From NCBI RefSeq assembly GCF_030580675.1, contig NZ_JAUQUB010000001.1, positions 868,001-932,000 on the forward strand: a DNA stretch of 64,000 bases. Reading direction: 5' to 3'. Numbering within the stretch: the stretch's first letter is position 1; each line of letters opens with the position of its first letter. This stretch comes from Antiquaquibacter soli (GTDB taxonomy: Bacteria; Actinomycetota; Actinomycetes; Actinomycetales; Microbacteriaceae). Position numbers and translations under genes: made by a program. The notes beneath the pieces were generated by a model that was not told the DNA's origin, searched no databases, and was given only the letters and a program-made list of their open reading frames with translations. Positions 26,726 to 36,426 of the stretch are shown here, piece by piece.

Positions 26726-28042
26726 TTACGCGGAGGCGTTGGCGGCGGCGACCTTGCGGGCGGCCGCGAAGCCGGCCTCGAGGTCTGCCTTGAGGTCCTC
26801 GACGTTCTCGATGCCGACGGACAGGCGCACGAGGCCCGGCGTCACACCGGTCGTGAGCTGCTGCTCCGGCGTCAGCTGCGAGTGGGTCGTGGATGCGGGG
26901 TGGATGATGAGGCTGCGCACGTCGCCGATGTTGGCGAGGTGGCTGAAGAGCTCGACGTTCTCGACGAGCGCGCGGCCCGCGTCGACGCCGCCCTTGAGCT
27001 CGAACGAGAGGACCGCGCCGACGCCCTTGGGGGCGTAGGTGTTCGCTGCCGCGTACCACGGGCTCGAGGGCAGGCCGGAGTAGTTGACCGAGGCGACGTC
27101 GGGGTGGTTCTCGAGCCACTCGGCGATGTCCTGGGCGTTCTGGGTGTGGCGCTCGATGCGCAGGCTGAGCGTCTCGATGCCCTGGATGAGCGCGAAGGCG
27201 CTGTCGGGGGAGAGCGCCGCTCCCGTGTCGCGAAGCAGCTGCACGCGGATCTTGATGACGTACGCGATGCCGTCGCCGAGAACGCCCGTGTAGCTCGCGC
27301 CGTGGTAGCTCGGATCGGGCTCGGTGAGGCCGGGGAACTTGTCGACGTGCTGCGACCACGCGAACTTCCCGCCGTCGACGATGACGCCGGCGATGACGGT
27401 GCCGTGGCCGCCGAGGAACTTCGTCGCCGAGTGCACGACGATGTCGGCGCCGTGCTCGAAGGGGCGGATCAGGTACGGCGTGGCGATCGTGTTGTCCACG
27501 ATGAGCGGGACGTCGTTCTCGTGCGCGACGCCGGCGACCTTCGCGATGTCGAGCACGTTGATCTTCGGGTTGCCGATCGTCTCGGCGAAGAAGAGCTTCG
27601 TGTTCGGACGCACCGCCGCTGCCCATTCCGCCTCGTCGTCCTGGTTCTCGACGAACGTGACCTCGATGCCGAGCTTGGCGAGGGTGTACTTGAACAGGTT
27701 GTAGGTACCGCCGTAGATCGACGACGACGAGACGATGTGGTCGCCGGAGTTCGCAATGTTGAGCACCGCGTAGGTGATAGCGGACGAGCCGGAGGCGACC
27801 GCGAGGGCCGCGGTGCCGCCCTCGAGCGCGGCGACGCGCTGCTCGACGACGTCGGTGGTCGGGTTCATGAGGCGCGTGTAGATGTTGCCGAACTCGGCGA
27901 GCGCGAAGAGGTTCTGCGCGTGCGTGGTGTCGTTGAACACGTACGAGGTCGTCTTGTAGATCGGCGTCGCGCGGGCGTTCGTGGTGGGGTCGGCCTGGGC
28001 GCCGGAGTGAACCTGCTTGGTCTCGAACTTCCAGTCGGACAT
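26726..28042 (-). CDS. metY: O-acetylhomoserine sulfhydrylase
   Basis: A 438-aa PLP enzyme of the Cys/Met metabolism family converting O-acetylhomoserine and sulfide to homocysteine. PLP-binding Lys208 in [11 protein letters not shown], plus [24 protein letters not shown] and [10 protein letters not shown], are diagnostic. The ATG at 28042 is preceded by AAGGAG at ideal spacing; an in-frame ATG six codons upstream lacks one. Confidence 0.95.
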   Translation of the reverse strand: MSDWKFETKQVHSGAQADPTTNARATPIYKTTSYVFNDTTHAQNLFALAEFGNIYTRLMNPTTDVVEQRVAALEGGTAALAVASGSSAITYAVLNIANSGDHIVSSSSIYGGTYNLFKYTLAKLGIEVTFVENQDDEAEWAAAVRPNTKLFFAETIGNPKINVLDIAKVAGVAHENDVPLIVDNTIATPYLIRPFEHGADIVVHSATKFLGGHGTVIAGVIVDGGKFAWSQHVDKFPGLTEPDPSYHGASYTGVLGDGIAYVIKIRVQLLRDTGAALSPDSAFALIQGIETLSLRIERHTQNAQDIAEWLENHPDVASVNYSGLPSSPWYAAANTYAPKGVGAVLSFELKGGVDAGRALVENVELFSHLANIGDVRSLIIHPASTTHSQLTPEQQLTTGVTPGLVRLSVGIENVEDLKADLEAGFAAARKVAAANASA

Positions 28043-28090
28043 TACTGCTCCTTGACTCATGGGGGCGGGCAGTGCCGCCCGTGCGTAGTG

Positions 28091-28119
28091 AGCCTAGGCA
28101 GGCGGCATCCCCCGGGCAA
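28091..28119 (-). promoter_or_regulatory. Sigma-70-type promoter of metY
   Basis: On the minus strand TTGCCC (28119-28114), 17 bp, TAGGCT (28096-28091). This predicts a roughly 40-nt leader before the metY ATG at 28042, long enough for the visible Shine-Dalgarno site. Confidence 0.65.
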
Positions 28120-28155
28120 CGGCGTCGGAAACACGGCGTAACCATTTGCTCTCCA

Positions 28156-28181
28156 GCGACTAGTCGTGCAAGAGTAGTCGC
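28156..28181. promoter_or_regulatory. Probable PadR operator
   Basis: A perfect palindrome CGACTAGTCG (28157-28166) is followed by a second TAGTCG half-site (28175-28180), and GCGACTA (28156-28162) forms a 7-bp inverted repeat with TAGTCGC (28175-28181). It abuts the GTG start of the padR gene, fitting autorepression of the padR-efflux operon. Confidence 0.65.
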
Positions 28182-28751
28182 GTGTCGTCCATCCGACTCT
28201 TCATCCTGAGCGCGTTCGAGGAGCGCGGCCCGCTGCACGGCCACGCCCTGCGGCTCGTGGCCGACGAGGAGCACATCGACGAGTGGGCGGATGTCACGCC
28301 CGGAGCGGTCTACGGGGCCATCAAGCGCCTCGCTGCCGAGGGTCTGATCGCACCCGTGCGGGTAGAGCGCGAGGGCAACTACCCCGAGCGGCAGGTGTTC
28401 GAGATCACCCCCGCGGGACGGGAATCGCTCCGCAGCATCCGATCGGCGGCGCTCGAGACCATCGACTACCGGCCCGACCCGTTCGACCTGGCCATGGCCA
28501 GACTCGGCGCCGAGAACCTCGACGACCTGCGGGAGACCCTGGAGGGGCGGCTCGCCGAACTGCGCGGGATGCTCGCCGCCGACGAGATCAGGATCGAGCG
28601 GATCGCCCAGTACCTCACCCTCACCGAGCAGCACGTCGTGCGGCACGACCTGCATCGACTGCGCGGCGAGATCGCATTCCACGAAGAACTCCTCGAGGCG
28701 CTCCCGGCGATCCTCGCAGACGAGTCGTCCCGGAAAGGACCCCACTCATGA
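28182..28751 (+). CDS. PadR-family transcriptional regulator
   Basis: A 189-aa regulator. The N-terminal winged helix (about 5-80; RLFILSAFEERGPLHGHALRL, TPGAVYGAIKRLAAEGLI, and the wing VEREGNYPERQVFEITPAGRE) is PadR type, and the rest is a helical Vir_act_alpha_C-like dimerisation region. PadR proteins usually repress an adjacent efflux pump until ligand binds. The GTG at 28182 follows the palindromic operator directly, and the stop overlaps the transporter ATG as ATGA. Confidence 0.92.
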   Translation: MSSIRLFILSAFEERGPLHGHALRLVADEEHIDEWADVTPGAVYGAIKRLAAEGLIAPVRVEREGNYPERQVFEITPAGRESLRSIRSAALETIDYRPDPFDLAMARLGAENLDDLRETLEGRLAELRGMLAADEIRIERIAQYLTLTEQHVVRHDLHRLRGEIAFHEELLEALPAILADESSRKGPHS

Positions 28752-30205
28752 CCGCTCCCGCCTCCGCTCCTGCGTCCCCGATCACGGTGACGCCCCGTCG
28801 CGCGTGGCTTGCCCTCGTCGTGCTCCTCGCCGGAATGTTCATGGCCTTGCTCGACACGACGATCGTCAACGTCGCGCTGCCCACGATCCGGACGAGCCTG
28901 GATGCCTCGGAGGCCACGCTCTCGTGGATCATCTCCGGCTACGCTCTCGCCTTCGGGCTCGTGCTCATCCCCGCGGGCCGGATCGGAGACCGGTTCGGGC
29001 ACAAGTGGGTGTTCTTCACGGGCCTCGCGGTGTTCACGGGGGCGAGCGTGTGGTGCGGTCTCGCGCCGGACAGCACGCACCTCATCATCGCGCGCGTCGT
29101 GCAGGGGCTCGGGGGCGGAATCTTCTTCCCGCCCGTGCAGGCGTTCATCCAGCTCATGTTCCCGCCCCAGAAGCGCGGCAAGGCGTTCGGGATCATGGGC
29201 GCGGTGATCGGCATCTCCTCGGCGCTCGGCCCCATCGTCGGCGGACTGCTCATCGAGGCGATCGGCGAGGAGAACGGCTGGCGCTGGATCTTCGCCGTCA
29301 ACGTGCCGATCGGCATCCTCGCGCTCGTCGCCGCGATCGTGCTGCTGCCGTCGGGATCGGAGGGCAAGAAGCTGTCGACGGATGTCGTCGGCCTGGCGCT
29401 CGTGAGCGGCGCGCTCGTCGCACTGCTCGTGCCGCTCATCCAGGGTCAGGACGAGGGCTGGCCGCTGTGGACCTTCCTGTCGCTCGCCGGGGGCGTGCTC
29501 CTGCTCGTCGCCTTCGCCTTCTGGGAGCGCCGCCTCGCCGCCCGCGGTGTCGAGCCGCTCGTGCCGCCGCACCTGTTCTCGCACCCGGCCTTCACGGGCG
29601 GGACGATCCTCGCTCTCGTGTTCTTCGCGGCGTTCACGAGCATCTTCTTCACCATCTCCATCCTCTGGCAGGCGGGCCTCGGCCACACCGCCCTCGAGTC
29701 GGGCCTCGTCTCGGTGCCGTTCGCGATCGGAAACATCATCGGGGCGAGCCAGAGCGATCGCCTCGCCCAGCGGCTCGGTCGCGCCGTGCTCGTGATCGGC
29801 AACGGTCTGCTCTCGATCGGTCTCGTCGCCCTCTTCCTCATCCTGCTGCTCACCCCCACCGCGGATCTCACCAACTGGGAGCTGCTGCCGGCGCTCCTCG
29901 TCGCCGGCTTCGGCGCTGGGCTGTTCATCGCCCCGAACGCGCGATTCATCGTCGCGACCGTCGACCGGGCGGAGGCCGGGGCGGCGAGCGGCGTCATCGG
30001 CACCATGCAGCGCATCGGCTCCGCCGTCGGCATCGCCGTCATCGGCAGCGTGTTCTTCGGCAACATCGGGGCCATTAGCGGGCCGGCCGACCTCGCCGGA
30101 GCGTTCGGTCAGGCCGCGACGCCGGCGCTCGCCGTGAGCGCCGCGTTCGCGATCGCGGCCTTCGCCCTCGTCTTCGCTCTCCCGAAGCGGGTGAACAGCT
30201 TCTAG
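28748..30205 (+). CDS. DHA2-family MFS drug efflux transporter
   Basis: A 485-aa, about 14-helix transporter. DHA2 motifs: LLDTTIVNVALPTI in helix 1, WIISGYALAFGLVLIPAGRIGDRFGHK (motif A) and GIMGAVIGISSALGPIVGGLL (motif C). It probably exports toxic amphiphiles under PadR control. Convergent with the acyltransferase gene, sharing CTAG at the stops. Confidence 0.93.
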   Translation: MTAPASAPASPITVTPRRAWLALVVLLAGMFMALLDTTIVNVALPTIRTSLDASEATLSWIISGYALAFGLVLIPAGRIGDRFGHKWVFFTGLAVFTGASVWCGLAPDSTHLIIARVVQGLGGGIFFPPVQAFIQLMFPPQKRGKAFGIMGAVIGISSALGPIVGGLLIEAIGEENGWRWIFAVNVPIGILALVAAIVLLPSGSEGKKLSTDVVGLALVSGALVALLVPLIQGQDEGWPLWTFLSLAGGVLLLVAFAFWERRLAARGVEPLVPPHLFSHPAFTGGTILALVFFAAFTSIFFTISILWQAGLGHTALESGLVSVPFAIGNIIGASQSDRLAQRLGRAVLVIGNGLLSIGLVALFLILLLTPTADLTNWELLPALLVAGFGAGLFIAPNARFIVATVDRAEAGAASGVIGTMQRIGSAVGIAVIGSVFFGNIGAISGPADLAGAFGQAATPALAVSAAFAIAAFALVFALPKRVNSF

Positions 30206-31320
30206 CGGCGGCGCGAGCCGGTCGGGTCGCGCTTCGAGGGGCCCGCGGGCGCGTCATCCAGCACCCGGAACAGCCACCGCGGCTTGGGCTCCACGAGCGG
30301 CCGGAACACGCGCCGGACGAGCGGGCTCGCGAGCGCGATCGAGATGGCGATGCTCGCGAAGACGAGCCCGACGAGCCACATCGCCGACGCGTGCTCGCCG
30401 CCGAGGATGCCCGTCTCCCGGATCGGGTAGAGAACGAAGCTGTGCAGGAGGTACACGTACATGGTGGCCTGACCGAACCCGGTCATCCACGTCGCCGACC
30501 GGGGAACCAGCACGAAGAACGCGGCGCTCAGCAGCACGGCGAGCACGATGAGCGCGAGCCGCACGAAGCCCGCCCACCACTGGTCCTCGCCGAGCGCGGT
30601 GTACGAGTCGTCGTAGAAGAACCAGAACCGCAGGTCGACGAGCCGGAAGAAGTCGATGTTGAGGATGACCGCGAGAAGCCACGCGCCGAGCACGACGACG
30701 GCGCCGCCGCGAACCCACCACGCGACACGGTTCGCGAGCTGCCAGCGGTCGACGAGCCTCCACTGGCGGATCTGCCAGCCGAGGAGGAAGAAGGGGAGGA
30801 TGCCGATCGCCCGCGACAGCGAGAACGTCGAGTCCACGTTCGACAGGTACCCCACTCCGACGGAGAACAGCACGGCCCAGAGCAGGGGCCAGCGGATGAG
30901 CGCCAGGTACGGCAGCACGAGACGGAAGATGCCGAGGGCGAGCAGGAACCACAGCGTCCAGCTCGGCTTCGACGGGTTGAACTCCTGCTTGCCCTCGACG
31001 AGGAACTGCACGACCGTCCAGATCGTCTCCATGATGAAGTACGGCAGAAGGATGTCGGTGAGCACCTTCTTCATGGTGCGGGTGGTCGGCGGGCTCGCCT
31101 TCGAGAAGTACCCGCTGATCATCGCAAACGCCGGCATGTGGAACGCGTAGATGAACAGGTAGAGCACGAGCGCGTTGTCGGAGTCGTAGGTGAGGCGCTG
31201 GATCGCGTGGCCCGTGACGACGAGGACGATGCAGAGGAAACGGGCGTTGTCCCAGAACGGCACGCGCTTCTTCGCGGGGACGGTGCTCACGGAGCCGGTG
31301 GCGGGCGCTGCGTCGGTCAT
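30202..31320 (-). CDS. Acyltransferase-3 family membrane protein
   Basis: A 372-aa membrane acyltransferase with about ten helices. Conserved parts: FWDNARFLCIVLVVTGHAIQ (catalytic-type His in the first helix) and FAFHMPAFAMISGYF-like loop (here YAFHMPAFAMISGYFSK). These enzymes O-acylate envelope sugars or other exported molecules; substrate unknown. The ATG at 31320 is 7 nt after TAGGGT (31333-31328, minus), so leaderless; an upstream GTG at 31329 would overlap that box. Divergent from the SDR gene with 32 bp between starts. Confidence 0.87.
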   Translation of the reverse strand: MTDAAPATGSVSTVPAKKRVPFWDNARFLCIVLVVTGHAIQRLTYDSDNALVLYLFIYAFHMPAFAMISGYFSKASPPTTRTMKKVLTDILLPYFIMETIWTVVQFLVEGKQEFNPSKPSWTLWFLLALGIFRLVLPYLALIRWPLLWAVLFSVGVGYLSNVDSTFSLSRAIGILPFFLLGWQIRQWRLVDRWQLANRVAWWVRGGAVVVLGAWLLAVILNIDFFRLVDLRFWFFYDDSYTALGEDQWWAGFVRLALIVLAVLLSAAFFVLVPRSATWMTGFGQATMYVYLLHSFVLYPIRETGILGGEHASAMWLVGLVFASIAISIALASPLVRRVFRPLVEPKPRWLFRVLDDAPAGPSKRDPTGSRRR

Positions 31321-31352
31321 CGAGTCCACCCTAGCCGCGCTAGTTTTGACGG

Positions 31353-32126
31353 ATGGGTGATCGTCGCGCAGTTGTCACGGGAGCGAGTTCGGGGATCGGC
31401 GAGGCGACGGTCCGCCTCCTCCGCGAGCACGGCTGGCAGGTGACCGGGGTCGCGCGGCGCGCGGACCGACTGGAGGCTCTCGCCGCCGAGACCGGCGCCG
31501 AGGTGTTCGTGGCCGACATCACGAAGCAGAGCGACGTGGATGCCCTGCGCGCCCACCTCGAGGCCAGCGGCCCCGTTCACGCCCTCGTCAACAACGCGGG
31601 CGGCGCGTTCGGTCTCGCCTCCGTCGAGGACAGCGACGTGGACGACTGGATTCGGATGTACGACGTCAACGTCGTCGGGACCAAGCGGGTCACCTCCGCG
31701 CTCCTCCCGCTGCTGCGGGCAGGGGTCGAGCCGGGCGGGAGCGCGAGCATCCTCATGATCACCTCGATCGCCGGCCACGTGCCCTACGAGGGCGGCGGCG
31801 GGTACAACGCGGCGAAGTTCGCCCAGCACGCGATGACGGCGGTGCTGCGCCTCGAGCTCGCGGGGGAGCCGATCCGGGTCATCGAGGTGGCGCCCGGAAT
31901 GGTGAAGACCGAGGAGTTCTCGCTTGTGCGCTTCGGCGGCGATCAGGCCAAGGCCGACGCCGTCTACGACAACGTGCCCGACCCCCTCTACGCGGACGAC
32001 ATCGCCGAGGCGATCGTCCACGCCCTCGAGCTGCCCCCGTTCGTCAACCTCGACCTCGTGACGATCAAGCCGGTCGCGCAGGCCGCGCCGCACAAGGTCA
32101 TTCGGGGCGAGCTGCGGCCTCGGTAG
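31353..32126 (+). CDS. Short-chain dehydrogenase/reductase
   Basis: A 257-aa classical SDR (YdfG-like). Rossmann TGASSGIG (9-16), NNAG, active-site Ser in MITSIAGH, and YNAAK are intact. The likely substrates are small hydroxy acids or serine-like compounds but this cannot be fixed from sequence. ATG 6 nt after TAGTTT (31341-31346). The 3' end overlaps the convergent MFS gene by 29 bp. Confidence 0.92.
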   Translation: MGDRRAVVTGASSGIGEATVRLLREHGWQVTGVARRADRLEALAAETGAEVFVADITKQSDVDALRAHLEASGPVHALVNNAGGAFGLASVEDSDVDDWIRMYDVNVVGTKRVTSALLPLLRAGVEPGGSASILMITSIAGHVPYEGGGGYNAAKFAQHAMTAVLRLELAGEPIRVIEVAPGMVKTEEFSLVRFGGDQAKADAVYDNVPDPLYADDIAEAIVHALELPPFVNLDLVTIKPVAQAAPHKVIRGELRPR

Positions 32127-33573
32127 CCTCCTCGAGGAGCCCCTCCTCGACGTCGGCGAACGCGAGCTTCGGCACGAGGAACAGCAGCACCGCCGCGACG
32201 AGCGCGCCGACACCGCAGATCGCGAACACGGTCATGTATCCGAGGAAGCTGGATGCCGTGTGCCCCGCCACCGCGACGGTGCCGGCCGCGAGCACGATCG
32301 CGAACACGGCGGAGGCGAAAGATCCGCCGATCGTCTTGGTCGTGTTGGTGAGGCCGGTGGCCACGCCGGTCTGACCGCGCGGTGCGGCGGCGGCCGCCGC
32401 CGACGGGAGGGCGCCGACGAGAGCGCCCGAGCCGATGCCGGCGATCGCCATGTTCACGAAGACGCCGATCACGGTCGCGTTGTTCACGAGGAAGAGAAGG
32501 TAGCCGGTCGCGACGAAGAACGTCGCGACGATGAGGGCGACTCGCGGGCTCGACCACTTCGACAGCCGGGGGAACAGCAGCGCGCCCACGATCATCGAGA
32601 TGAGGTAGGCGCCGATGAGGTAGGAGAGCACGTCGGCGTCGAGGCCCAATCCGAAGCCGTGCTCCTCAGGGTCGGTGCCCGCGAAGGTGGCGAGGGGCGC
32701 TTGGGCCCCGAGCAGGCTGATGCCCACGAGCCCCGCCGTGAGCTGCACGGGCCACATCGTCGGCTGCCGCAGTACGCGAAGATCGATCGCGGGGTCCTTC
32801 TGCTTGAGCTCGTAGCGGCCCCAGGGGATGAAGACGAGCACGCCGACGATCATGAACACGTACACCCACCACGTGCCGGGCCCGTTGATGCGCAGGAACG
32901 TGAGCCCCGACGTGATGAGCAGAAGGCCGAGCGTGAGCACGACGAAGCCCCAGATATCGAGGCTGCGTCCGGGCAGCGGCGTCGACTCCGGCACGCCGAA
33001 CAGGATCGCGAAGAACACGAGGGTCACCGCGATCGCGGGGAAGTAGAGCGTGGTCTGCACATCGCCGAGGGCGGTGAAGATCTTGCCCGCGCTGAGGGCG
33101 CCGATGATCGCCCCCGCCTCGAGGGCGACGACGAGGTAGCCCGCGGCCCGACGGGTCTGCGATGCCCCCGTGCCGGTGACCCGGCCGCGGTCGAAGATGA
33201 GAGCGACCTCGAGCGGCAGCCACACGACGTAGAACCCTTGCAGCGCGAACGCGACGAGGAACCAGGTGAAATCGGTAGTGAAGGCGAGTCCCCAGGTGGC
33301 GAGCGCGGTGAGCACCGTCGAGACCAGGAGGATGCGCTTGTGACCGTACATGTCACCGAGCTTGGCGAGCACCGGCACGACGATCGCCGACAGCAGCAGC
33401 TGGGCCGCCTCGAACCAGTTGAAGTCGGCGTCGCGGATGCCGAGGTGCTCGACGAGATCCGGGATGATCGGCACGTAGTACCCCTGGAGGATGCCGCTCA
33501 CGAGCTCGACGAGGAACAGGTAACCCACGAGGCCGAACGTGACGCCGGCGGCCTTCCCACGCAGCACTGACAT
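32098..33573 (-). CDS. MFS transporter
   Basis: A 491-aa transporter with about 14 hydrophobic segments. VVPVLAKLGDMYGHKRILLVSTVL is a motif-A loop and GVATGLTNTTKTIGGSFASAVFA a late conserved block. The C-terminus is acidic. It is close to DHA2-like drug exporters, but GFGLGLDADVLSYLIGAYL-type loops are not substrate-diagnostic. The ATG at 33573 is 7 nt past TAGCAT (33586-33581, minus), suggesting a leaderless mRNA; an ATG 11 codons upstream would include the promoter. Confidence 0.88.
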   Translation of the reverse strand: MSVLRGKAAGVTFGLVGYLFLVELVSGILQGYYVPIIPDLVEHLGIRDADFNWFEAAQLLLSAIVVPVLAKLGDMYGHKRILLVSTVLTALATWGLAFTTDFTWFLVAFALQGFYVVWLPLEVALIFDRGRVTGTGASQTRRAAGYLVVALEAGAIIGALSAGKIFTALGDVQTTLYFPAIAVTLVFFAILFGVPESTPLPGRSLDIWGFVVLTLGLLLITSGLTFLRINGPGTWWVYVFMIVGVLVFIPWGRYELKQKDPAIDLRVLRQPTMWPVQLTAGLVGISLLGAQAPLATFAGTDPEEHGFGLGLDADVLSYLIGAYLISMIVGALLFPRLSKWSSPRVALIVATFFVATGYLLFLVNNATVIGVFVNMAIAGIGSGALVGALPSAAAAAAPRGQTGVATGLTNTTKTIGGSFASAVFAIVLAAGTVAVAGHTASSFLGYMTVFAICGVGALVAAVLLFLVPKLAFADVEEGLLEEATEAAARPE

Positions 33574-33638
33574 GATCGCGATGCTAGCGGGTCGCGGCCG
33601 CAACACGCCCGCAACGCGGGGCGGCTAGCGTTGAGGGC

Positions 33639-34133
33639 ATGAGCGACGAGCGCGAGGTACTGGGCTGGGGCGAGTTCGGGGATGCGTCCCGAGAGCTCGC
33701 GCAGGTGATCACGGACGACGGGTGGACGCCCGACGTCGTCGTCGCGATCGCGCGCGGTGGCCTCCTGCTCGCCGGCAGCATCTCCTACGCGCTCGGCGTC
33801 AAGAGTTGCGGCGCGCTCAACGTCGAGTTCTACACCGGTATCGGCCAGCGGCTGCCCGACCCCGTCCTGTTGCCGCCGCTCCTCGACGAGGTGTCGTTGC
33901 GCGGCAAGCGCGTACTGCTCACCGACGACGTGTCGGACTCCGGTCGAACGCTCGCGATGGTCGTGCAGCTCCTCGAGGCGACGGGGGCGGAGGTGCGCAC
34001 CGTCGTGCTGTACACCAAGCCCGGCACCGTGCACGAGCCCACCTACACCTGGAAGCGGACGCCGCTGTGGATCACATTCCCGTGGTCGGCCTTGCCGCCC
34101 GTGGAGCGCTCCGTCGAGGGGGCGTCGGCGTGA
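33639..34133 (+). CDS. Phosphoribosyltransferase-domain protein (Gpt-like)
   Basis: A 164-aa type I PRTase fold. PRPP-binding motif VLLTDDVSDSGRTL (about 91-104) and AIARGGLLLAG are clear. It resembles the archaeal/actinobacterial xanthine-guanine or hypoxanthine PRTases used in purine salvage; specificity is uncertain because the C-terminal hood is short. ATG 7 nt after TAGCGT (33626-33631). First of a GTGA-coupled trio with the S51 peptidase and ung. Confidence 0.88.
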   Translation: MSDEREVLGWGEFGDASRELAQVITDDGWTPDVVVAIARGGLLLAGSISYALGVKSCGALNVEFYTGIGQRLPDPVLLPPLLDEVSLRGKRVLLTDDVSDSGRTLAMVVQLLEATGAEVRTVVLYTKPGTVHEPTYTWKRTPLWITFPWSALPPVERSVEGASA

Positions 34134-34843
34134 GCATCCATCTCGTCGGCGGCGGGCGCAGCGACGACTACGCGGGTGAGGTGTACGAGGCGTTCCTCGA
34201 GGAGGCGGCGGCACGGGCATCCGCGTCCGACCGGACGGTTCCCCGCATCGCCGTGCTCCTCGTCGGCGCAGATGAGGAGGTCGCCGACGCCTACCGGGCC
34301 CAATTGGCCCGCGTCGCGCCGAGCGACCCGGTGGTCGAGCTCATCGAGGAGGGGGAGCGCTTCGAGTCGCGCGTTCTCGGCGGCATCGATGCGCTCCTGA
34401 TCGGTGGCGGGCACACGCCCTCGTACCTCCTCGCCGTCTCCGGCATCACCGACGAGATCCGGCTGCTCGTCGCCGACGGCTTGCCCTACCTCGGCTTCTC
34501 CGCGGGCGCGATGATCGCTGCCGACGCCGCGATCGTGGGCGGCTGGCTCGTCGGCGACGTCGCGGTATGCCCCGAGGAGACCGCGGAGGACCTCGACGAC
34601 GTGACGGTCGCCGAGGGGCTCGGCCTCGTCGACCTCGCGATCGACGTGCACGCGGCCCAGTGGGGCACCCTCGGTCGGCTCATCGCGGCGACCGAGGCCG
34701 GCCTCGTCGACGGGGGAGTCGCGATCGACGAGTTCACGGTGCTCATCGTCGGCGAGGGCGCTCTGCGCGTCGTCGGCTCGGGCAGCGTCTGGCGCATCAC
34801 GCCCGGCGATGAGGGCGTCGTCGTGGGGACGCTCGGCGCGTGA
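34130..34843 (+). CDS. Peptidase S51/cyanophycinase-like protein
   Basis: A 237-aa class-I-glutamine-amidotransferase-like fold. The nucleophile motif GFSAGAMIA (Ser about 125) follows [14 protein letters not shown], and a later [13 protein letters not shown] holds the position of the S51 catalytic His. Family members are alpha-aspartyl dipeptidases or cyanophycinases; the substrate here is unknown. GTG start overlaps the PRTase stop (GTGA), and its stop overlaps ung in the same way. Confidence 0.85.
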   Translation: MSIHLVGGGRSDDYAGEVYEAFLEEAAARASASDRTVPRIAVLLVGADEEVADAYRAQLARVAPSDPVVELIEEGERFESRVLGGIDALLIGGGHTPSYLLAVSGITDEIRLLVADGLPYLGFSAGAMIAADAAIVGGWLVGDVAVCPEETAEDLDDVTVAEGLGLVDLAIDVHAAQWGTLGRLIAATEAGLVDGGVAIDEFTVLIVGEGALRVVGSGSVWRITPGDEGVVVGTLGA

Positions 34844-35520
34844 GCCCCCGCCCGCTCGCGGACCTCGTGGCGCCCGACTGGGCGGCCGCGCTCGAGCCGG
34901 TCGCGCCGCGGATCGCGGCGATGGGGGACTTCCTTCGCGCCGAGACAGCGGCGGGGCGGCGCTACCTCCCCGCGGGCGAGAACGTGCTGCGCGCCTTCAG
35001 CTATCCGCTCTCGGACGTGCGGGTGCTCATCGTCGGGCAGGACCCGTACCCGACGCCCGGGCATCCCATCGGCCTGTCCTTCGCGGTCGAGCGCTCGGTT
35101 CGCCCCCTCCCGCGGAGCCTCCAGAACATCTACAAGGAGCTGCGTGACGACCTGGGTATCCCGCCCGTCGCGCACGGGGACCTCACTGCGTGGGCCGACC
35201 ACGGCGTCATGCTGCTCAACAGGGTGCTCACCGTGCAGGCGGGCGCCTCGGGCTCCCACCGGGGCAAGGGCTGGGAAGAGGTCACCGAGACGGCGATTCG
35301 CGCCCTCGTCGATCGGGGCGGCCCCCTTGTCGCGATCCTGTGGGGGCGGGATGCCGCGACCCTCGCGCCGCTCCTCGGCGATACGCCGATCATCCGATCC
35401 GCGCACCCCAGCCCGCTGTCGGCGTCGAGCGGGTTCTTCGGCTCGAAGCCGTTCAGCCGCGCGAACGAGCTCCTCGCGCAGCAGGGTTCGCCCCCTGTCG
35501 ATTGGCGGCTGCCTCAGTAG
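34840..35520 (+). CDS. ung: Uracil-DNA glycosylase, family 1
   Basis: A 226-aa base-excision repair enzyme. The water-activating loop [16 protein letters not shown] (Asp68), the NxxL region [11 protein letters not shown] and the Leu-loop HPSPLSAS (His about 191) are all present. Removes uracil from DNA. GTG start coupled to the upstream peptidase gene. Confidence 0.95.
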   Translation: MSPRPLADLVAPDWAAALEPVAPRIAAMGDFLRAETAAGRRYLPAGENVLRAFSYPLSDVRVLIVGQDPYPTPGHPIGLSFAVERSVRPLPRSLQNIYKELRDDLGIPPVAHGDLTAWADHGVMLLNRVLTVQAGASGSHRGKGWEEVTETAIRALVDRGGPLVAILWGRDAATLAPLLGDTPIIRSAHPSPLSASSGFFGSKPFSRANELLAQQGSPPVDWRLPQ

Positions 35521-35529
35521 GGTGGAGTC

Positions 35530-36426
35530 ATGGTCAGCGGGGGAACGACGATCGAATTCCGCGGCATCACGAAGACCTTCGGCGCGGTGCGCGCCGTCGA
35601 CGACCTGACGTTCTCGGTGCAGCCGGGTCAGGTCACGGGCTTCCTGGGGCCGAACGGGGCGGGCAAGACGACGACGCTGCGCATGCTGCTCGGGCTCGTG
35701 AGGCCGACGAGCGGCAGCGCGACGTTCGGAGGTGTCGCGTACGCGCAGCTGCCCGACCCCTTGCGCACGGTGGGCACGGCGCTCGAGGCGTCGAGCTTCC
35801 ACCCCGGTCGGTCGGCGCGCAACCACCTCCGCGTGTATGCCGCGGCCGCCGGGCTGCCCTCCTCGCGCGTCGAGTTCGTGCTGGGGGTCGTGGGGCTTCT
35901 CCCGTACGCGGACCGCCGCGTCGGCGGCTACTCGCTCGGGATGCGCCAGCGCCTGGGCCTCGCGTCGGCGCTCCTCGGCGACCCGGCCGTGCTCGTGCTC
36001 GATGAGCCCACCAACGGCCTCGACCCCGAGGGCATCCGCTGGATGCGGGGATTCCTGCGCGATCGCGCCGCCGAGGGGCGCACGGTCCTGGTGTCCTCCC
36101 ACGTGCTCTCCGAGGTGCAGCAGAGCGTCGACCGCGTCGTGATCATCTCGCGCGGCCGAGCCGTCTACGAGGGCGACCTGGACGGGCTCGAGGCGAGTGC
36201 GACAGTCCGTGCCGACTCGGCCGAGCGCGCCCGGCTCGCCTCCGCCATCGCCCTCACCGGTGCCGCCGTCACGACAACCGACGCCGGGGTGATCGCCACC
36301 GGCATCACGACCGAGGAGGTCGGGCGACTCGCCCTCGACGCGGGCATCGCGCTCACGCTCTTGACGGAGGAGCGGGCAGGCCTCGAAGACGTCTTCCTCG
36401 AGCTCGTCGGCGGAGAGGCAGCCTGA
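35530..36426 (+). CDS. ABC transporter ATP-binding protein (ABC-2/bacitracin-export type)
   Basis: A 298-aa ATPase. Walker A GPNGAGKTTTLRMLLGL, signature YSLGMRQRLGLA, Walker B VLVLDEPTNGLDPEG, then a C-terminal small domain. Works with the following permease gene (TGATG overlap) to export lipids, peptides or drugs; typical of BcrA-like pairs. The start ATG at 35530 is 9 bp past the ung stop; a TAGGGT at 35518-35523 overlaps that stop and may be a leaderless promoter. Confidence 0.93.
   Translation: MVSGGTTIEFRGITKTFGAVRAVDDLTFSVQPGQVTGFLGPNGAGKTTTLRMLLGLVRPTSGSATFGGVAYAQLPDPLRTVGTALEASSFHPGRSARNHLRVYAAAAGLPSSRVEFVLGVVGLLPYADRRVGGYSLGMRQRLGLASALLGDPAVLVLDEPTNGLDPEGIRWMRGFLRDRAAEGRTVLVSSHVLSEVQQSVDRVVIISRGRAVYEGDLDGLEASATVRADSAERARLASAIALTGAAVTTTDAGVIATGITTEEVGRLALDAGIALTLLTEERAGLEDVFLELVGGEAA

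Noticed and set aside
26655-28745. Upstream extension of the metX frame to about 1096 codons
   Set aside because: The extension is antisense or out of frame over metY and padR, passes through a terminator, and metX has its own ribosome site at 26654.
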